37,690 nt of DNA, taken from assembly GCA_021737615.1 (NCBI GenBank), contig JAIPDR010000007.1, positions 1 to 37,690 on the forward strand. The letters are read 5' to 3'. Origin of the DNA: Desulfohalobiaceae bacterium. Lineage in GTDB: Bacteria > Desulfobacterota > Desulfovibrionia > Desulfovibrionales > Desulfothermaceae. Below are positions 23,036-32,102 of the stretch, piece after piece. Made by a program: the position numbers and the translations under genes. The notes under the pieces were generated by a model that had not been told where the DNA came from, did not search any database, and saw only the letters and a program-made list of their open reading frames with translations. How positions within the stretch are numbered: the stretch's first letter is position 1; each line of letters starts with the position of its first letter.

Positions 23036-24934
23036 CTATTGTCCTTTCTCGTTCTCCAGCCGGACCTGTTGCTGGTAATAGGCGGCCCCGACCCCCAGGT
23101 CGGTCAGCCTGGCCTGGATAAGCTGGTTCACCCCGCCTCCCAGACGCATCCAGTCCCCGCGGCGGTAGACAACGGTTCCCGGTTCCAGACTGGGGTCAAA
23201 GACCAGGTCCACCTCCAGCCTGCCCAGGGGGGCGACCAGGAAGGTCTTCTGGTTCAAATCCAGTTCCGGCACCCCTGGCGCCCTGGGGTGGCATTCGACC
23301 CTGGGGGGCAGGACATGCTCCGCCGGCAGGATCTGGGAATGGATGAAGTTCTTGTTGACCAGGCTGAGCAGCCGTAAGGGATAGGCCGGGTCGGGCTGCG
23401 GCTCCGGACTGATGGAAGTGATCAGATGGAAGCGGCCGTCCGGGTGGTCGGTGCCGTCTTGAAAAACCACCGGGTCCTGCTCGACCCAGGCGAAGCCTCT
23501 GCTTTTGAGTTTTTCCAGGTCCAAGTCCGGCGCGTAAGGTCTCAGGCAGTTTTCCAGACATCTGTCCCTGGAAGGGAGGCGGACCGGGGCTCCGAGCCGC
23601 TCGTTCAGCTCCTTGGCCATGCCGAGATCGCTGCGGACGCCGGGAGGGGGAGAAACGACACGGCTGACGTATTGCAGGCCGTGGTGCATGCAGGAACCCA
23701 CCAGGTCTTCCTCTTCCCACATCAAGGCCGGCGGCAGGATGAGGTCGGCGCAAGCCGCTGTGTCGGTCATGAAGGCGTCGACCACCACCAGGCAGTCTAT
23801 TCCGGCGAAGACCTCGGCCAGGCGCCGGCTGTCCGGGGCCTGGTTGACAACATTGCTGCAGGCGATCCAGGCCAGGTCGATGCCGGGAGTGGCCTGTTCG
23901 ATCTCCGAGCCGATGATCGGGAGATTGAAGGAGCGGTTGGAAGTCGGCTCCAGCCAGGAAAGATCCAGGAGATGGTTCGAGGAGATGTTGAAGTAGATGC
24001 CGCAACCTTTTTGTCCCACCTTGCCGCTCTGCCAGGCCAGGGCATCGATCCACCTGATGGTCTCCCCGCCGAAGACATGCCGCTGCAGGCCCCAGCCGAG
24101 GAGGCTTGCGACCGACTCTTGGGCATAGATCCCGGCCAGAAACCGGATATCGTCCTGGCCGACCCCGGTCAGGTCCTGGAGTTCAGTCAAAGAGTAGCGA
24201 TCCAGGATAGCTTTGTGCGCCTGCAGACCTTGACATTGTTTCTGACGCTCGGAATCCAGGCCGCTGCTGTCGTGGAGGACCTTTAAAACGGCCAGGGCCA
24301 GGAAGCGGTCCCGGCCCGGGCTAATGGTTATGATCCGGTCGGAAAAGGAGCGAAAGGCACGGCCTCCGGGGCAGATGCTCAGGACTCTGGTCCCGTGTCG
24401 GCGCGCCTTGTGCACGATAGAGGCCAGGTGCCTGGAGCTCGAGGTGATTTCCCGGCCCCAGTTCACGATCCAGGAGGCGCTTGCCAGGTCCCGGATATCG
24501 TTGTGCTTGAGAGATCCGAAGTCCTGTTTGCTGGCCCGGATTCCGGTCTGATCGCAGAGAGAGCCGTGGGTGACGCTGCAGCCCAGGCTGCGGAAAAACC
24601 AGGCCGCTGTTTCCTTGGTCACCCCCCTGGCCCCGCCGTCATGGATATGCAGAAGCCGGGAGGGATCCCGGGCCAGGATAGGTTTTATCTTTTTTGCACA
24701 GAAATCCAAAGCCTGATCCCAGGAAATCTCCTGCCAGCCTCCTTCTTTCTTGAGCAAGGGGGTGGTGATCCGGTTCCTGCTCTGCAAGCGGCGCAGATGG
24801 TTCTGGATTTTTGCGCAGGTCAGCCCTAAAGTGACGGGGTGCTCGGGATTGCCTTCGATGGAAAAGCCCTTGTCGTTTTCTGTCACCACGAGGGAACAGG
24901 CATCGGGACAGTCTTTCGTGCAGGCGGTGAGCAT
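23036..24934 (-). CDS. Cytoplasmic molybdopterin oxidoreductase
   Basis: 632 aa DMSO-reductase-superfamily protein. The N-terminal [4Fe-4S] motif is C5, C9, C13, C40. The predicted Mo/W ligand is Cys127 in HGSLCDQTG. Later landmarks include DLAWIACSNVVNQAPDS, VVVDAFMTDTAACADLILPP and a C-terminal dinucleotide-binding domain. There is no Tat signal, so it acts in the cytoplasm. No small Fe-S or membrane subunit is adjacent, so the electron partner is unknown. Close families include uncharacterised oxidoreductases annotated as formate dehydrogenase-like or YyaE-like; the substrate is not predictable. Start ATG follows AGGAGGAAG. It diverges from thiE. Confidence 0.88.
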   Translation of the reverse strand: MLTACTKDCPDACSLVVTENDKGFSIEGNPEHPVTLGLTCAKIQNHLRRLQSRNRITTPLLKKEGGWQEISWDQALDFCAKKIKPILARDPSRLLHIHDGGARGVTKETAAWFFRSLGCSVTHGSLCDQTGIRASKQDFGSLKHNDIRDLASASWIVNWGREITSSSRHLASIVHKARRHGTRVLSICPGGRAFRSFSDRIITISPGRDRFLALAVLKVLHDSSGLDSERQKQCQGLQAHKAILDRYSLTELQDLTGVGQDDIRFLAGIYAQESVASLLGWGLQRHVFGGETIRWIDALAWQSGKVGQKGCGIYFNISSNHLLDLSWLEPTSNRSFNLPIIGSEIEQATPGIDLAWIACSNVVNQAPDSRRLAEVFAGIDCLVVVDAFMTDTAACADLILPPALMWEEEDLVGSCMHHGLQYVSRVVSPPPGVRSDLGMAKELNERLGAPVRLPSRDRCLENCLRPYAPDLDLEKLKSRGFAWVEQDPVVFQDGTDHPDGRFHLITSISPEPQPDPAYPLRLLSLVNKNFIHSQILPAEHVLPPRVECHPRAPGVPELDLNQKTFLVAPLGRLEVDLVFDPSLEPGTVVYRRGDWMRLGGGVNQLIQARLTDLGVGAAYYQQQVRLENEKGQ

Positions 24935-25034
24935 GGCTTCCTCCTTACCTGGGTCGAATCAGCTCGGTGAACGAAATATGTCTATTATATCTATTGTAAG
25001 CTTCTGGAACAAGAAAATAAAGAGGTTTTTTTCA

Positions 25035-25685
25035 ATGAAAAAACAATTTGATTTCAGCCTGTACCTGGTCACAGACCAGGGCGCCTGTCTGGGGCAAGAA
25101 CTGCTCGAAGTCATCCGCCAGGCGGTCCGGGGGGGAGTAACCGCGGTCCAGCTTCGGGAAAAACAGGCCCAGACAAGACAATTTGTCGAACTGGCCGGAA
25201 AAGTCAAGGCTCTATTGGCAGACACCCCGATCCCTCTCGTCATCAATGATCGGGTTGATGTTGCCCTGGCCGCGGGAGCTGACGGAGTCCATCTCGGACA
25301 GGAGGATATGGATGTCCCGGATGCCAGAAAAATCATGGGCCCAGAACTGATCCTCGGCCTTTCCGTGAACGCCCCGGAACAGGTGCAGGAGGCCAACAAG
25401 CTGGAGGTCGATTATTTCGGGGCCGGACCGATCTTTCCCACCCCGACCAAAAAAGACCACAAAACTCCTCTCGGTGAACAGGGCCTGCAAGTCGTCGTCA
25501 AAGCCTCCCAAAAGCCGGTCGTGGCAATCGGTGCGATCACGGCTGAAAACTGCCCGGCCGTCTGCAAGAAAGGTGTGGCCGGGATCGCGGTGGTTTCAGC
25601 CATTTGTTCCGCGGCCTCCCCTGAAAAGGCGGCCCGGGAACTTAAGGCCTGCCTGGCTGCACAGGGAACCAAATATCCGCTTTGA
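25035..25685 (+). CDS. thiE: Thiamine-phosphate synthase
   Basis: 216 aa TIM barrel. Diagnostic segments are YLVTDQ, GVTAVQLREK, VINDRVDVALAAGADGVHLGQEDM, GLSVNAPEQV, DYFGAGPIFPTPTK and VAIGAITAEN. It couples the thiazole phosphate and HMP pyrophosphate to thiamine phosphate. ATG 25035 follows AGAGG; an open frame further upstream lies opposite the oxidoreductase gene and is not coding. Unlike the thiazole synthase gene downstream, it has no TPP riboswitch in its own 100-base leader, so it may be expressed constitutively. Confidence 0.94.
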   Translation: MKKQFDFSLYLVTDQGACLGQELLEVIRQAVRGGVTAVQLREKQAQTRQFVELAGKVKALLADTPIPLVINDRVDVALAAGADGVHLGQEDMDVPDARKIMGPELILGLSVNAPEQVQEANKLEVDYFGAGPIFPTPTKKDHKTPLGEQGLQVVVKASQKPVVAIGAITAENCPAVCKKGVAGIAVVSAICSAASPEKAARELKACLAAQGTKYPL

Positions 25686-25705
25686 GTCTTTGGACTGTAA
25701 AAGAC

Positions 25706-25734
25706 TTGCCAGACAACGCGGTACGAGTTAGCAT
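25706..25734 (+). promoter_or_regulatory. Promoter of the riboswitch-thi4 transcript
   Basis: TTGCCA (25706-25711), a 17-base spacer and TAGCAT (25729-25734). The predicted start near 25741 is immediately before the riboswitch P1 stem. Confidence 0.6.
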
Positions 25735-25742
25735 TGCCGCTA

Positions 25743-25826
25743 TTCGATTGGGGTGTTCTGCTTGTGGCGGAACTGAGATCAGACCCATGGAACCTGATAC
25801 AGTTCATACTGTCGTAGGGAATCGGA
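25743..25826 (+). promoter_or_regulatory. TPP riboswitch (THI element)
   Basis: Core consensus is present in order: GGGGTGTTC, GGAACTGAGATCAGACCC, ATGGAACCTGATACAGTTCA, and GTCGTAGGGAATCG. The P1 arms are CGATT (25745) and AATCG (25820). It binds thiamine pyrophosphate and sits in the leader of the thiazole synthase gene. Confidence 0.95.
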
Positions 25827-25915
25827 TCGCTTCTCGGGATCTTCTCCTTGACGAAACAAGACTCGACCCGGTCCTTTCTCTAGACAACCCTCATAGAACC
25901 CCACTCACATTCCGG

Positions 25916-25934
25916 AACAGGAGACCTGTTTTTT
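25916..25934 (+). terminator. Riboswitch expression-platform terminator
   Basis: AACAGG-AGA-CCTGTT followed by four more T, placed between the TPP aptamer and the AAGGAGG of thi4. This suggests TPP-induced transcription termination. The stem is only 6 bp, so the exact switch is inferred. Confidence 0.6.
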
Positions 25935-25963
25935 CAAACTTCTATTTCGACAAGGAGGCGCGT

Positions 25964-26755
25964 ATGGCCTTGGAAGAAGTCGTTGTCACCGAAGCGATCA
26001 TGACGGAGTACTACAACAAGTTCATGTCCAGCCTGGAGCTGGACGTGGCCGTGGTCGGAGGCGGACCATCCGGGATGACCGCTGCCTGGCGGCTGGCCGA
26101 GCAGGGGGCGAACGTCGCCCTTTTCGAACGTAAGCTGTCCATAGGCGGAGGCCTCTGGGGCGGCGGCATGACCTGGAACACCATCGTGGTCCAGTCGGAG
26201 AGCAAGCATATTCTGGAAGAAGCCGGCATTCCGATCAAGGAGTTCAAACCGGGATATTTCACGGCCGATGCAGTGGCCGCGACTACCATTCTGGCCTCGC
26301 GGGCTGTCTTGAGCGGTGTCAAGTTCTTCAACTGCATCACGGTGGAAGATCTTATGCTCCGTGAAATTGACGGCCGGAAACGGGTGACCGGACTGGTCAT
26401 CAACTCCAGTTCGGTGGAGGTGGCCGGCCTGCATGTCGATCCTCTGGTCATCAAGGCCGGGTATGTCATCGAAGCCACCGGTCACCCCCTGGAGCTTCTC
26501 CAGACTCTGGTCCGCAAGAACGATGTCCGCCTGAACACGCCGTCCGGCAAAATAGAAGGGGAGCAGTCCATGTGGGCGGAGCGGGCCGAGACCGACACCC
26601 TGAAAAATTCCGGCGAGATCTTCCCGGGGGTCTATGTGACGGGCATGGCGGCCAATGCGGCCATGGGCTCTTACAGAATGGGTCCTGTCTTCGGGGGTAT
26701 GTTTTTGTCCGCGGAAAAAGTGGCCAAGGAGATCTCCGGCAAACTCGGCAAATAA
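25964..26755 (+). CDS. Thi4-type thiazole synthase, His variant (sulfide-dependent)
   Basis: 263 aa flavin/NAD-fold protein: the GGGPSGMTAA dinucleotide loop, SIGGGLWGGGMTWN, and the C-terminal GVYVTGMAANAAMGSYRMGPVFGGM. It forms adenylated thiazole from NAD and glycine. In yeast the enzyme gives up an active-site cysteine as sulfur donor; the aligned residue here is H157 (GLHVDP), as in methanogen enzymes that use free sulfide and turn over repeatedly. ATG 25964 follows AAGGAGG five bases upstream. It is controlled by a TPP riboswitch. The neighbour thiE uses its product. nth converges from the right with 5 bases between. Confidence 0.94.
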   Translation: MALEEVVVTEAIMTEYYNKFMSSLELDVAVVGGGPSGMTAAWRLAEQGANVALFERKLSIGGGLWGGGMTWNTIVVQSESKHILEEAGIPIKEFKPGYFTADAVAATTILASRAVLSGVKFFNCITVEDLMLREIDGRKRVTGLVINSSSVEVAGLHVDPLVIKAGYVIEATGHPLELLQTLVRKNDVRLNTPSGKIEGEQSMWAERAETDTLKNSGEIFPGVYVTGMAANAAMGSYRMGPVFGGMFLSAEKVAKEISGKLGK

Positions 26756-26760
26756 AAATT

Positions 26761-27417
26761 TCAGCGTGAAGTGCTGACCCCGATCCTGGGGCACATGAAG
26801 GAGACAGGGCAGAGGCTGCAAAAGGGCGAGACAGGCTTGCACATGGTCTGGCCGAAGGCCACCAGCAGCTTGTTGTATTCTCTCCAATAGCGACGGTCCA
26901 GTTTTTTGCGCAGGGCAAACTCGGTTTCCTCCGGAGTCCTGGTGGCCACATAGCCGATGCGGTTGCTGATCCTGTGGACATGGGTGTCCACACACAGCCC
27001 CGGCTTGCCGAAACCCTCGATCAAGACCAGATTGGCTGTCTTGCGCCCGACCCCGGGAAGCCGCAGCAGCTCTTCCAGTGTGTCCGGGACCCGGCCCTGG
27101 TGCTCTTTTAGCAATATCCGGCTGATTTCTTTCAGCCGGCCTGCCTTGGTCTGATAAAAACCCACCGGATAGATCAAGTCGGCCAGGATCTTGCGGTCCA
27201 GCCCGGCGATTTTCTCCGGAGTGTCGGCTTTTTTGAAGAGCCTGGCTGCGGCCTCCGAGGTGACTTCATCCTTGGTACGCAGGGAGAGGAGCGTGGCGGC
27301 CAGGATTTCAAAGGGAGTCCTGCCTTTCTCTGCAGCCAGGCTGACGACCGGGGCCTTGCTCTGCGGGTAAAATTGGCGTAAGATAGAGATAAATCGATGG
27401 ATATCGAACTCGGTCAT
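26761..27417 (-). CDS. nth: Endonuclease III
   Basis: 218 aa from the ATG at 27417; an open frame reaches further upstream through the gpsA leader but has no family similarity. Helix-hairpin-helix [12 protein letters not shown] contains catalytic Lys126, and the catalytic Asp144 is in [11 protein letters not shown]. The C-terminal [4Fe-4S] loop has C193-x6-C200-x2-C203-x5-C209, the exact Nth spacing. It removes oxidised pyrimidines in base-excision repair. Start lies 148 bases from gpsA on the opposite strand. Confidence 0.95.
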   Translation of the reverse strand: MTEFDIHRFISILRQFYPQSKAPVVSLAAEKGRTPFEILAATLLSLRTKDEVTSEAAARLFKKADTPEKIAGLDRKILADLIYPVGFYQTKAGRLKEISRILLKEHQGRVPDTLEELLRLPGVGRKTANLVLIEGFGKPGLCVDTHVHRISNRIGYVATRTPEETEFALRKKLDRRYWREYNKLLVAFGQTMCKPVSPFCSLCPVSFMCPRIGVSTSR

Positions 27418-27521
27418 GGCAATGGCTGTCTGCTGTATCGCGGGTGAAGGCTTACCGGAAAAAGCGCTGCCTCTGCGCAGAGCTTTGTCTGGGATATAGT
27501 GTGGAAATCGTGTCAGGTCAA

Positions 27522-27553
27522 ATATCCGGTTTGCGTTTGCGTAAACCGGATAT
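27522..27553 (+). promoter_or_regulatory. 11-bp hairpin in the gpsA leader
   Basis: ATATCCGGTTT (27522-27532) and AAACCGGATAT (27543-27553) pair perfectly around a 10-base loop. The stem ends seven bases before the Shine-Dalgarno GGAG (27561). No U run follows. Same class as the leader hairpins of nifU, ilvD and rplU. Confidence 0.65.
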
Positions 27554-27565
27554 GAGGAACGGAGT

Positions 27566-28558
27566 ATGAAAATAGCGGTAATAGGCGGCGGGGCCTGGGG
27601 CACGACCCTGGCCAATATGCTCAGCGGCAAAGGCTATGAGATCCGCCTTTGGGTCAGGGAACCGGAACTCGCGGCCGAGATCAGGGCAAAGAGAGAAAAT
27701 GCCCGGTTTCTGCCGGGAGTCAGGCTGGAAAGAGGGTTGCGGATTGAGAATGATCCCGGCGCTGCTGCAAAAGGGGCGGATCTTTACCTCCTGGTGGTGC
27801 CCTGTCAGTATCTGCGTTCGATGCTGAAACAACTGTCCGGTTTTATGGTTCATAATCCAGTTATCGTCTGTGCCAGCAAAGGGATCGAGCTTGTGAATCT
27901 GAAGATGATGTCTGAAGTGGTTCAGGAGGAACTCGAGCACCTGGATCCAAAGTTCGGGGTCCTGTCAGGTCCTTCCTTTGCCGGGGAGGTCAGCCGCGGA
28001 CTGCCTACAGCCGTGTCTCTGGGCTGCGCCCGGAGAGAGACCGGGAATTGGCTGCAGGATGTCCTGTCCACAGACAGTTTCCGGGTTTACTACAACGATG
28101 ATTTTCGCGGGGTCGAGCTGGGAGGGGCCTTGAAGAACGTGATGGCCATCGCTTCAGGGATTTCAGACGGACTCGGCTTCGGGACCAACACCAGGGCGGC
28201 TCTGATCACCAGGGGCTTGGCCGAGATGTCCAGACTCGGCCGGTCTCTGGGAGCCAGGGAGAGGACCTTTATGGGCTTGTCCGGTTTGGGGGATCTGGTA
28301 CTGACCTGTACCGGAGACCTCAGCCGGAACAGACAGGTCGGCCTGCGCATCGGCCGGGGCGAGAAACTGGAGGAAATCATGGCCGGAATGCAGATGGTGG
28401 CTGAAGGAATCAAGACCACCGAAGCGGTCTATCAGCTGGGCCGAACATGCGGGGTGGAAACCCCCATAACCGATCAGGTCTTTGCGGCGCTTTTTCAAGA
28501 CAAAGATCCCGGCCAGGCGGTCAGGGATTTGATGCTGCGGGAACTGAAGGAGGAATGA
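27566..28558 (+). CDS. gpsA: NAD(P)-dependent glycerol-3-phosphate dehydrogenase
   Basis: 330 aa. N-terminal Rossmann loop [27 protein letters not shown], the catalytic helix [18 protein letters not shown], and [12 protein letters not shown]. It reduces dihydroxyacetone phosphate to sn-glycerol-3-phosphate for phospholipids. Translation begins after CGGAG, 12 bases beyond the 11-bp leader hairpin. Dispersed repeat copy C starts 7 bases after its stop. Confidence 0.96.
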   Translation: MKIAVIGGGAWGTTLANMLSGKGYEIRLWVREPELAAEIRAKRENARFLPGVRLERGLRIENDPGAAAKGADLYLLVVPCQYLRSMLKQLSGFMVHNPVIVCASKGIELVNLKMMSEVVQEELEHLDPKFGVLSGPSFAGEVSRGLPTAVSLGCARRETGNWLQDVLSTDSFRVYYNDDFRGVELGGALKNVMAIASGISDGLGFGTNTRAALITRGLAEMSRLGRSLGARERTFMGLSGLGDLVLTCTGDLSRNRQVGLRIGRGEKLEEIMAGMQMVAEGIKTTEAVYQLGRTCGVETPITDQVFAALFQDKDPGQAVRDLMLRELKEE

Positions 28559-28565
28559 AACAGAG

Positions 28566-28694
28566 GCCAGAGGTCAGCCCTGCCTCTGGCAGTGCTGACA
28601 TGTAACTATTGAATATTTATGAAAATAACTGCTAGGCTTTTAACTTATTTTGTTTATTTCGATTGCTGCCAGTTTGATCGGGATAGAAACTTCG
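28566..28694 (+). repeat. Dispersed intergenic repeat, copy C
   Basis: Starts with GCCAGAGGTCAGCCCTGCCT, continues CTGGCAGTGCTGACATGTAA and CTATTGAATATTTAT, and ends CTGCCAGTTTGATCGGGATA with GAAACTTC. It is the longest copy and directly follows gpsA in the same direction. Confidence 0.75.
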
Positions 28695-28727
28695 TGTTTA
28701 TTGAATAACCCAGTCCTTGGCAGAGAG

Positions 28728-28811
28728 ATTCTTCGTTCGCTGACTCACTCAGAATGACAAGAATGCGGACTCACTCAGACCTGTCCCGAGTCTTCGAAGG
28801 AATGACAAGAA
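28728..28811. repeat. Two diverged units of a CACTCAGAATGACAAG-type repeat
   Basis: GACTCACTCAGA occurs at 28742 and 28768, and GAATGACAAGAAT at 28752 and 28800. The text is of the kind found scattered through many bacterial genomes in non-coding DNA; no product. Confidence 0.5.
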
Positions 28812-28813
28812 TT

Positions 28814-28843
28814 TTGGTATAGTGATACGTGAGATAGCATAAT
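28814..28843 (+). promoter_or_regulatory. Probable argB promoter
   Basis: TTGGTA (28814-28819), an 18-base spacer and CATAAT (28838-28843), about 115 bases upstream of argB. Confidence 0.5.
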
Positions 28844-28858
28844 TGGAAAAGTAAATAG

Positions 28859-28943
28859 ATACTGATCCACTATGATAGCACCGACAAAGACGGCTGCTTA
28901 ATTGTAAAGCCTTTCTTTGAAGAAAGGCAAGGTGGATCAGTAT
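28859..28943 (+). promoter_or_regulatory. Structured argB leader
   Basis: ATACTGATCCAC (28859-28870) pairs perfectly with GTGGATCAGTAT (28932-28943). Inside, GCCTTTCT (28909) pairs with AGAAAGGC (28921) around TTGA. GGATCAGTAT is then repeated at 28949-28958, overlapping the argB start. The nested stem could control argB; the inner hairpin has no U run. Confidence 0.6.
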
Positions 28944-28956
28944 AAGGCGGATCAGT

Positions 28957-29832
28957 ATGGAAAGTGAAATGATGAAGGCCAACCTGCTCCTGGAGTCTTT
29001 GCCGTACATCCGGGAATTTTACGGTCAAACCGTAGTCATCAAGTACGGCGGCCACGCCATGCAGGAGGAGAAACTGAAGAAGGGCTTCGCCCTGAATGTG
29101 GTCCTCTTGAAATATATCGGGGTCAATCCGGTCATCGTCCACGGCGGCGGCCCTCAAATCGGTCAGCTCCTGGCACAGCTCGGGATAGCCAGCACCTTTC
29201 GGCAGGGACTCAGGGTCACGGATCAGGCCACCATGGATGTCGTGGAAATGGTCCTGGCGGGCCGGGTGAACAAAGAGATCGTCAATTCCATCAATCTAAA
29301 CGGGGGCAAGGCCGTGGGCCTGTCCGGCAAGGACGGGGATCTGATCAGGGCCAAAAAGCTGGAAATGGTCGTTTCCAGTAAGGATGCCCCTCCGGAGATC
29401 ATTGACCTGGGAAAGGTGGGCGAGGTTGAGCATATCGAGACCAGACTGATCGAGAGTCTGACCAGAGAGGGTTTCATACCGGTTATTGCCCCGGTAGGCG
29501 TGGACAAAAAAGGGGAAACCTACAACATCAACGCCGATGCAGTGGCCGGGGCGTTTGCCAGAGCCCTGGGAGCCAGGCGGCTGATCCTGCTGACCGACGT
29601 GCCCGGGGTCATGGTCAATGAAGAACTTGTCTCCAGCCTGACCAGGGAGAAGACCCTGGAGTTGATTGAAAACAAGACCGTAACCGGAGGGATGATTCCG
29701 AAGCTCAAATGCTGTCTGGAAACGGTGGCGGCCGGGGTGCAGAAAGCACATATCATTGACGGCCGTCTGGAGAATTCACTGCTCTTGGAGTTGTTCACCA
29801 GGGCCGGCATCGGGACCGAGGTCGTCAGTTGA
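28957..29832 (+). CDS. argB: N-acetylglutamate kinase
   Basis: 291 aa amino-acid kinase. Motifs: [20 protein letters not shown], the [10 protein letters not shown] loop, [22 protein letters not shown] and [14 protein letters not shown]. It phosphorylates N-acetylglutamate in arginine synthesis. The length and N-terminal helix ([12 protein letters not shown]) fit the arginine-inhibited hexameric form, an inference from the N-terminal extension. ATG 28957 is used; ATG 28969 is possible. The 3' end overlaps the convergent oppF stop by 8 bases. Confidence 0.95.
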   Translation: MESEMMKANLLLESLPYIREFYGQTVVIKYGGHAMQEEKLKKGFALNVVLLKYIGVNPVIVHGGGPQIGQLLAQLGIASTFRQGLRVTDQATMDVVEMVLAGRVNKEIVNSINLNGGKAVGLSGKDGDLIRAKKLEMVVSSKDAPPEIIDLGKVGEVEHIETRLIESLTREGFIPVIAPVGVDKKGETYNINADAVAGAFARALGARRLILLTDVPGVMVNEELVSSLTREKTLELIENKTVTGGMIPKLKCCLETVAAGVQKAHIIDGRLENSLLLELFTRAGIGTEVVS

Positions 29833-30805
29833 CTTTCAGGCAGCGGACCAGGTTTCCGGAATCCTTTTTCTCCAGAGGTACCGGTTCCTGCCTGCAGCGG
29901 TCGTCGCTGAGCGGGCATCTGGTGTTGAAACGACACGCCTTGGGAGGGTTGAGGGGGCTGGGCACATCCCCGGAGAGCGGCTCTTCTTTCTGATCCGGCT
30001 CTGCATCCACGGTGGGTGTGGCTGCAAGCAGGGCCCTGGTGTAGGGGTGTTCCGGCGAGGCGAAGATCTTTTCCGTGGGGGCGTACTCCATGATCTGGCC
30101 CAGGTACATGACCGCCACCTGATGGCTCAGGTATCCGACCACGTTGAGGTCGTGGGAGATGAACAAATAGCTGACTGAAAACTCCTGCTGCAGGGTATAC
30201 AAGAGGTTGATGATCTTGGACTGGATGGAGACGTCCAGGGCCGAGACCGGTTCGTCGCAGATGATCAGTTTCGGTTCGACCGTCAAGGCCCTGGCCAGCC
30301 CGATCCGCTGCCTCTGACCCCCTGAGAATTCATGGGGATAGCGCTTCCTGTCTTCTGGGCTTAGTCCCACCCGTTCCAAAAGCTGGCCTGTTTTTTCCTG
30401 GTATTGTTTCTTGGGCAGCCCCAGGACCTTGAGACCGTCTTCCAGGGTGGAAGCGACGGTCATCTTGGGGTTTAGCGAACCCTGCGGATCCTGGAAAATG
30501 ATCTGTATTTCCCTGCGCAGGGGCTTGAATTCGCGCTCGCTCAGTCCGGAGATTTCCCTGCCTTTGTATAGAATCTCGCCCTGGTCAGGATGGAGGAGTT
30601 TGAGGAAAAGCCTGGCCAGAGTGGATTTGCCGCAACCGCTCTCCCCGACCAGCCCCAGAGTCTGCCCCGGCAGAACCTCCAGACTGACGTCATCCACGGC
30701 CTGGATCCAGCCCACGGGTCTCTGCAGGAATCCCCGGCGAACAGGAAAGTATTTCCTGACTCCTCGTGCCTTGAGGATAGCTTCCTGTTTCATAGGACTA
30801 ATCAA
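29825..30805 (-). CDS. Peptide ABC transporter ATP-binding protein, OppF/DppF type
   Basis: 326 aa. Walker [12 protein letters not shown], signature [15 protein letters not shown], Walker B LIICDEP, H-loop FISHDLNVV. The C-terminal extension has the cysteine set of the peptide subfamily ([15 protein letters not shown] near the end), a proposed [4Fe-4S] site. It energises uptake of di- or oligopeptides or related solutes. Its start overlaps the end of the M24 peptidase gene by 8 bases. No permease or binding protein is present in the window. Confidence 0.92.
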   Translation of the reverse strand: MISPMKQEAILKARGVRKYFPVRRGFLQRPVGWIQAVDDVSLEVLPGQTLGLVGESGCGKSTLARLFLKLLHPDQGEILYKGREISGLSEREFKPLRREIQIIFQDPQGSLNPKMTVASTLEDGLKVLGLPKKQYQEKTGQLLERVGLSPEDRKRYPHEFSGGQRQRIGLARALTVEPKLIICDEPVSALDVSIQSKIINLLYTLQQEFSVSYLFISHDLNVVGYLSHQVAVMYLGQIMEYAPTEKIFASPEHPYTRALLAATPTVDAEPDQKEEPLSGDVPSPLNPPKACRFNTRCPLSDDRCRQEPVPLEKKDSGNLVRCLKVN

Positions 30806-32000
30806 TTAACTGTATTTGTTGATCAAAACCAGTCAGGCGCTCCAGGCCGTCAGTGGTGACCAGGTGGGTGTCTTCGATGCCCACCACCCCTTTGCCCGGG
30901 ATGATCAATTTCGGCTCCAGGGCGATGACCATGTTTTCTTCGAGCCTCATATCCTGCCCCTCGGCCAGAAAGGGAAATTCATCGAGTTCCAGCCCGATGC
31001 CGTGGCCGATGAAGCGAATCCGTTCGCTGTCGGCTCCCATGAACCAGTCAGCCAAGCCCCTGTCCCTGGTCCACTGCAGGGCGAAATCATAGAGCCAGCC
31101 GGCCCTGACTCCGGGTTTGGCCCGAATCTGCAGCTCCTCCTGGAGCTCGAGCATGGCCTGGTGGGCACTTACGAGTTCCGGGGGCAGCCCTTTGAGGGCA
31201 AAGATTCTGGTCTGGTCGGCCAGGTATCCGTTTCTGGCGAACACGTAATCCATAAGGATCGGTTCGTTGGCTCTTATCCTGGAAAGACCCGCCCCCTGGG
31301 GTACGGCCGGGCTCAGGCCTGCCCCTCCGGTTGGAGAGGCCAGGCAGCTTGCCAGAGCTGCCCCGGGTCCTGACATGAGATGACCATAGAAGAGCTCACC
31401 TCCAAAGAGCCGCATTCGGACCACCCCCTGATGCCCGCGCTTTCTGGCTTCGGCTTCAACCAGTCCGGCCAGCTCGATTTCCGTCATGCCTTCCCGAATC
31501 AGCCCTTTGACGCTGGCAGCCACTTCGGCGGCCATAGCGGCTGATCGCCGGATGCATTCCAGTTCATACCCGGACTTGACGGACCTTATCAGGCGGATGG
31601 AACTGGAGATGTCCACCAGGCTCGAATTTTTAAAGATCCGGGAGTAGCTCAGGTACAAAGAGGCCGGCAGGACATCCAGCTCCAGGCCGAGTCGACCGGG
31701 GAGCGTGAGTCCGGCATCCTGGATAAGGCCGCCGAGTTCTTTGGGGCTGGATAGCTTGACGATCGCGGCCAGGGAAGATTCCGACCTGGCCCTCTCCAGA
31801 TTTTTACGGACCATGAGCAGGGGCCGGCCGGCCGCCGGGACGTAGAGGTGGGCCTGCTGGGTGGTCCCGGCGAAGTAGAAAAGGTCGGTGTTCTGCAGGA
31901 TCAAGGCCCCGTCGATCTGCTGTCGGGCCAGGTGCTGCTGCAGGCTCGAAATGCGATGATCGAGTTCTGCCTTGGGGGTGATTGGGAAATATTCGAGCAT
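30798..32000 (-). CDS. M24-family Xaa-Pro peptidase
   Basis: 400 aa. A creatinase-type N-terminal domain (about 15-145) and a pita-bread M24 domain. Metal ligands are visible: D in ILMDYVF and in LADQTRIF, H in GHGIGLELDEFP, E in ALEPKLIIPG and E in GIEDTHLV. It would release N-terminal residues before proline. It sits between oppF and oppD on one strand, which suggests it processes the peptides these transporters import. A few creatinase-like hydrolases share this fold, so the exact substrate is uncertain. Confidence 0.88.
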   Translation of the reverse strand: MLEYFPITPKAELDHRISSLQQHLARQQIDGALILQNTDLFYFAGTTQQAHLYVPAAGRPLLMVRKNLERARSESSLAAIVKLSSPKELGGLIQDAGLTLPGRLGLELDVLPASLYLSYSRIFKNSSLVDISSSIRLIRSVKSGYELECIRRSAAMAAEVAASVKGLIREGMTEIELAGLVEAEARKRGHQGVVRMRLFGGELFYGHLMSGPGAALASCLASPTGGAGLSPAVPQGAGLSRIRANEPILMDYVFARNGYLADQTRIFALKGLPPELVSAHQAMLELQEELQIRAKPGVRAGWLYDFALQWTRDRGLADWFMGADSERIRFIGHGIGLELDEFPFLAEGQDMRLEENMVIALEPKLIIPGKGVVGIEDTHLVTTDGLERLTGFDQQIQLID

Positions 32001-32102
32001 GGGCTGGTTCTTCCTTTGAGCACTAAGGAGCTCAATTCATGAAGACGGTACGTATGTCAAGAGCTTGAGAGTCTTGCAGATGCGATCCTGCATGGGATTT
32101 CA

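Noticed and set aside
24935-25034. Second TPP riboswitch ahead of thiE
   Set aside because: None of the consensus blocks (GGGGTG, CTGAGA, ACCTGA) is present in this leader.
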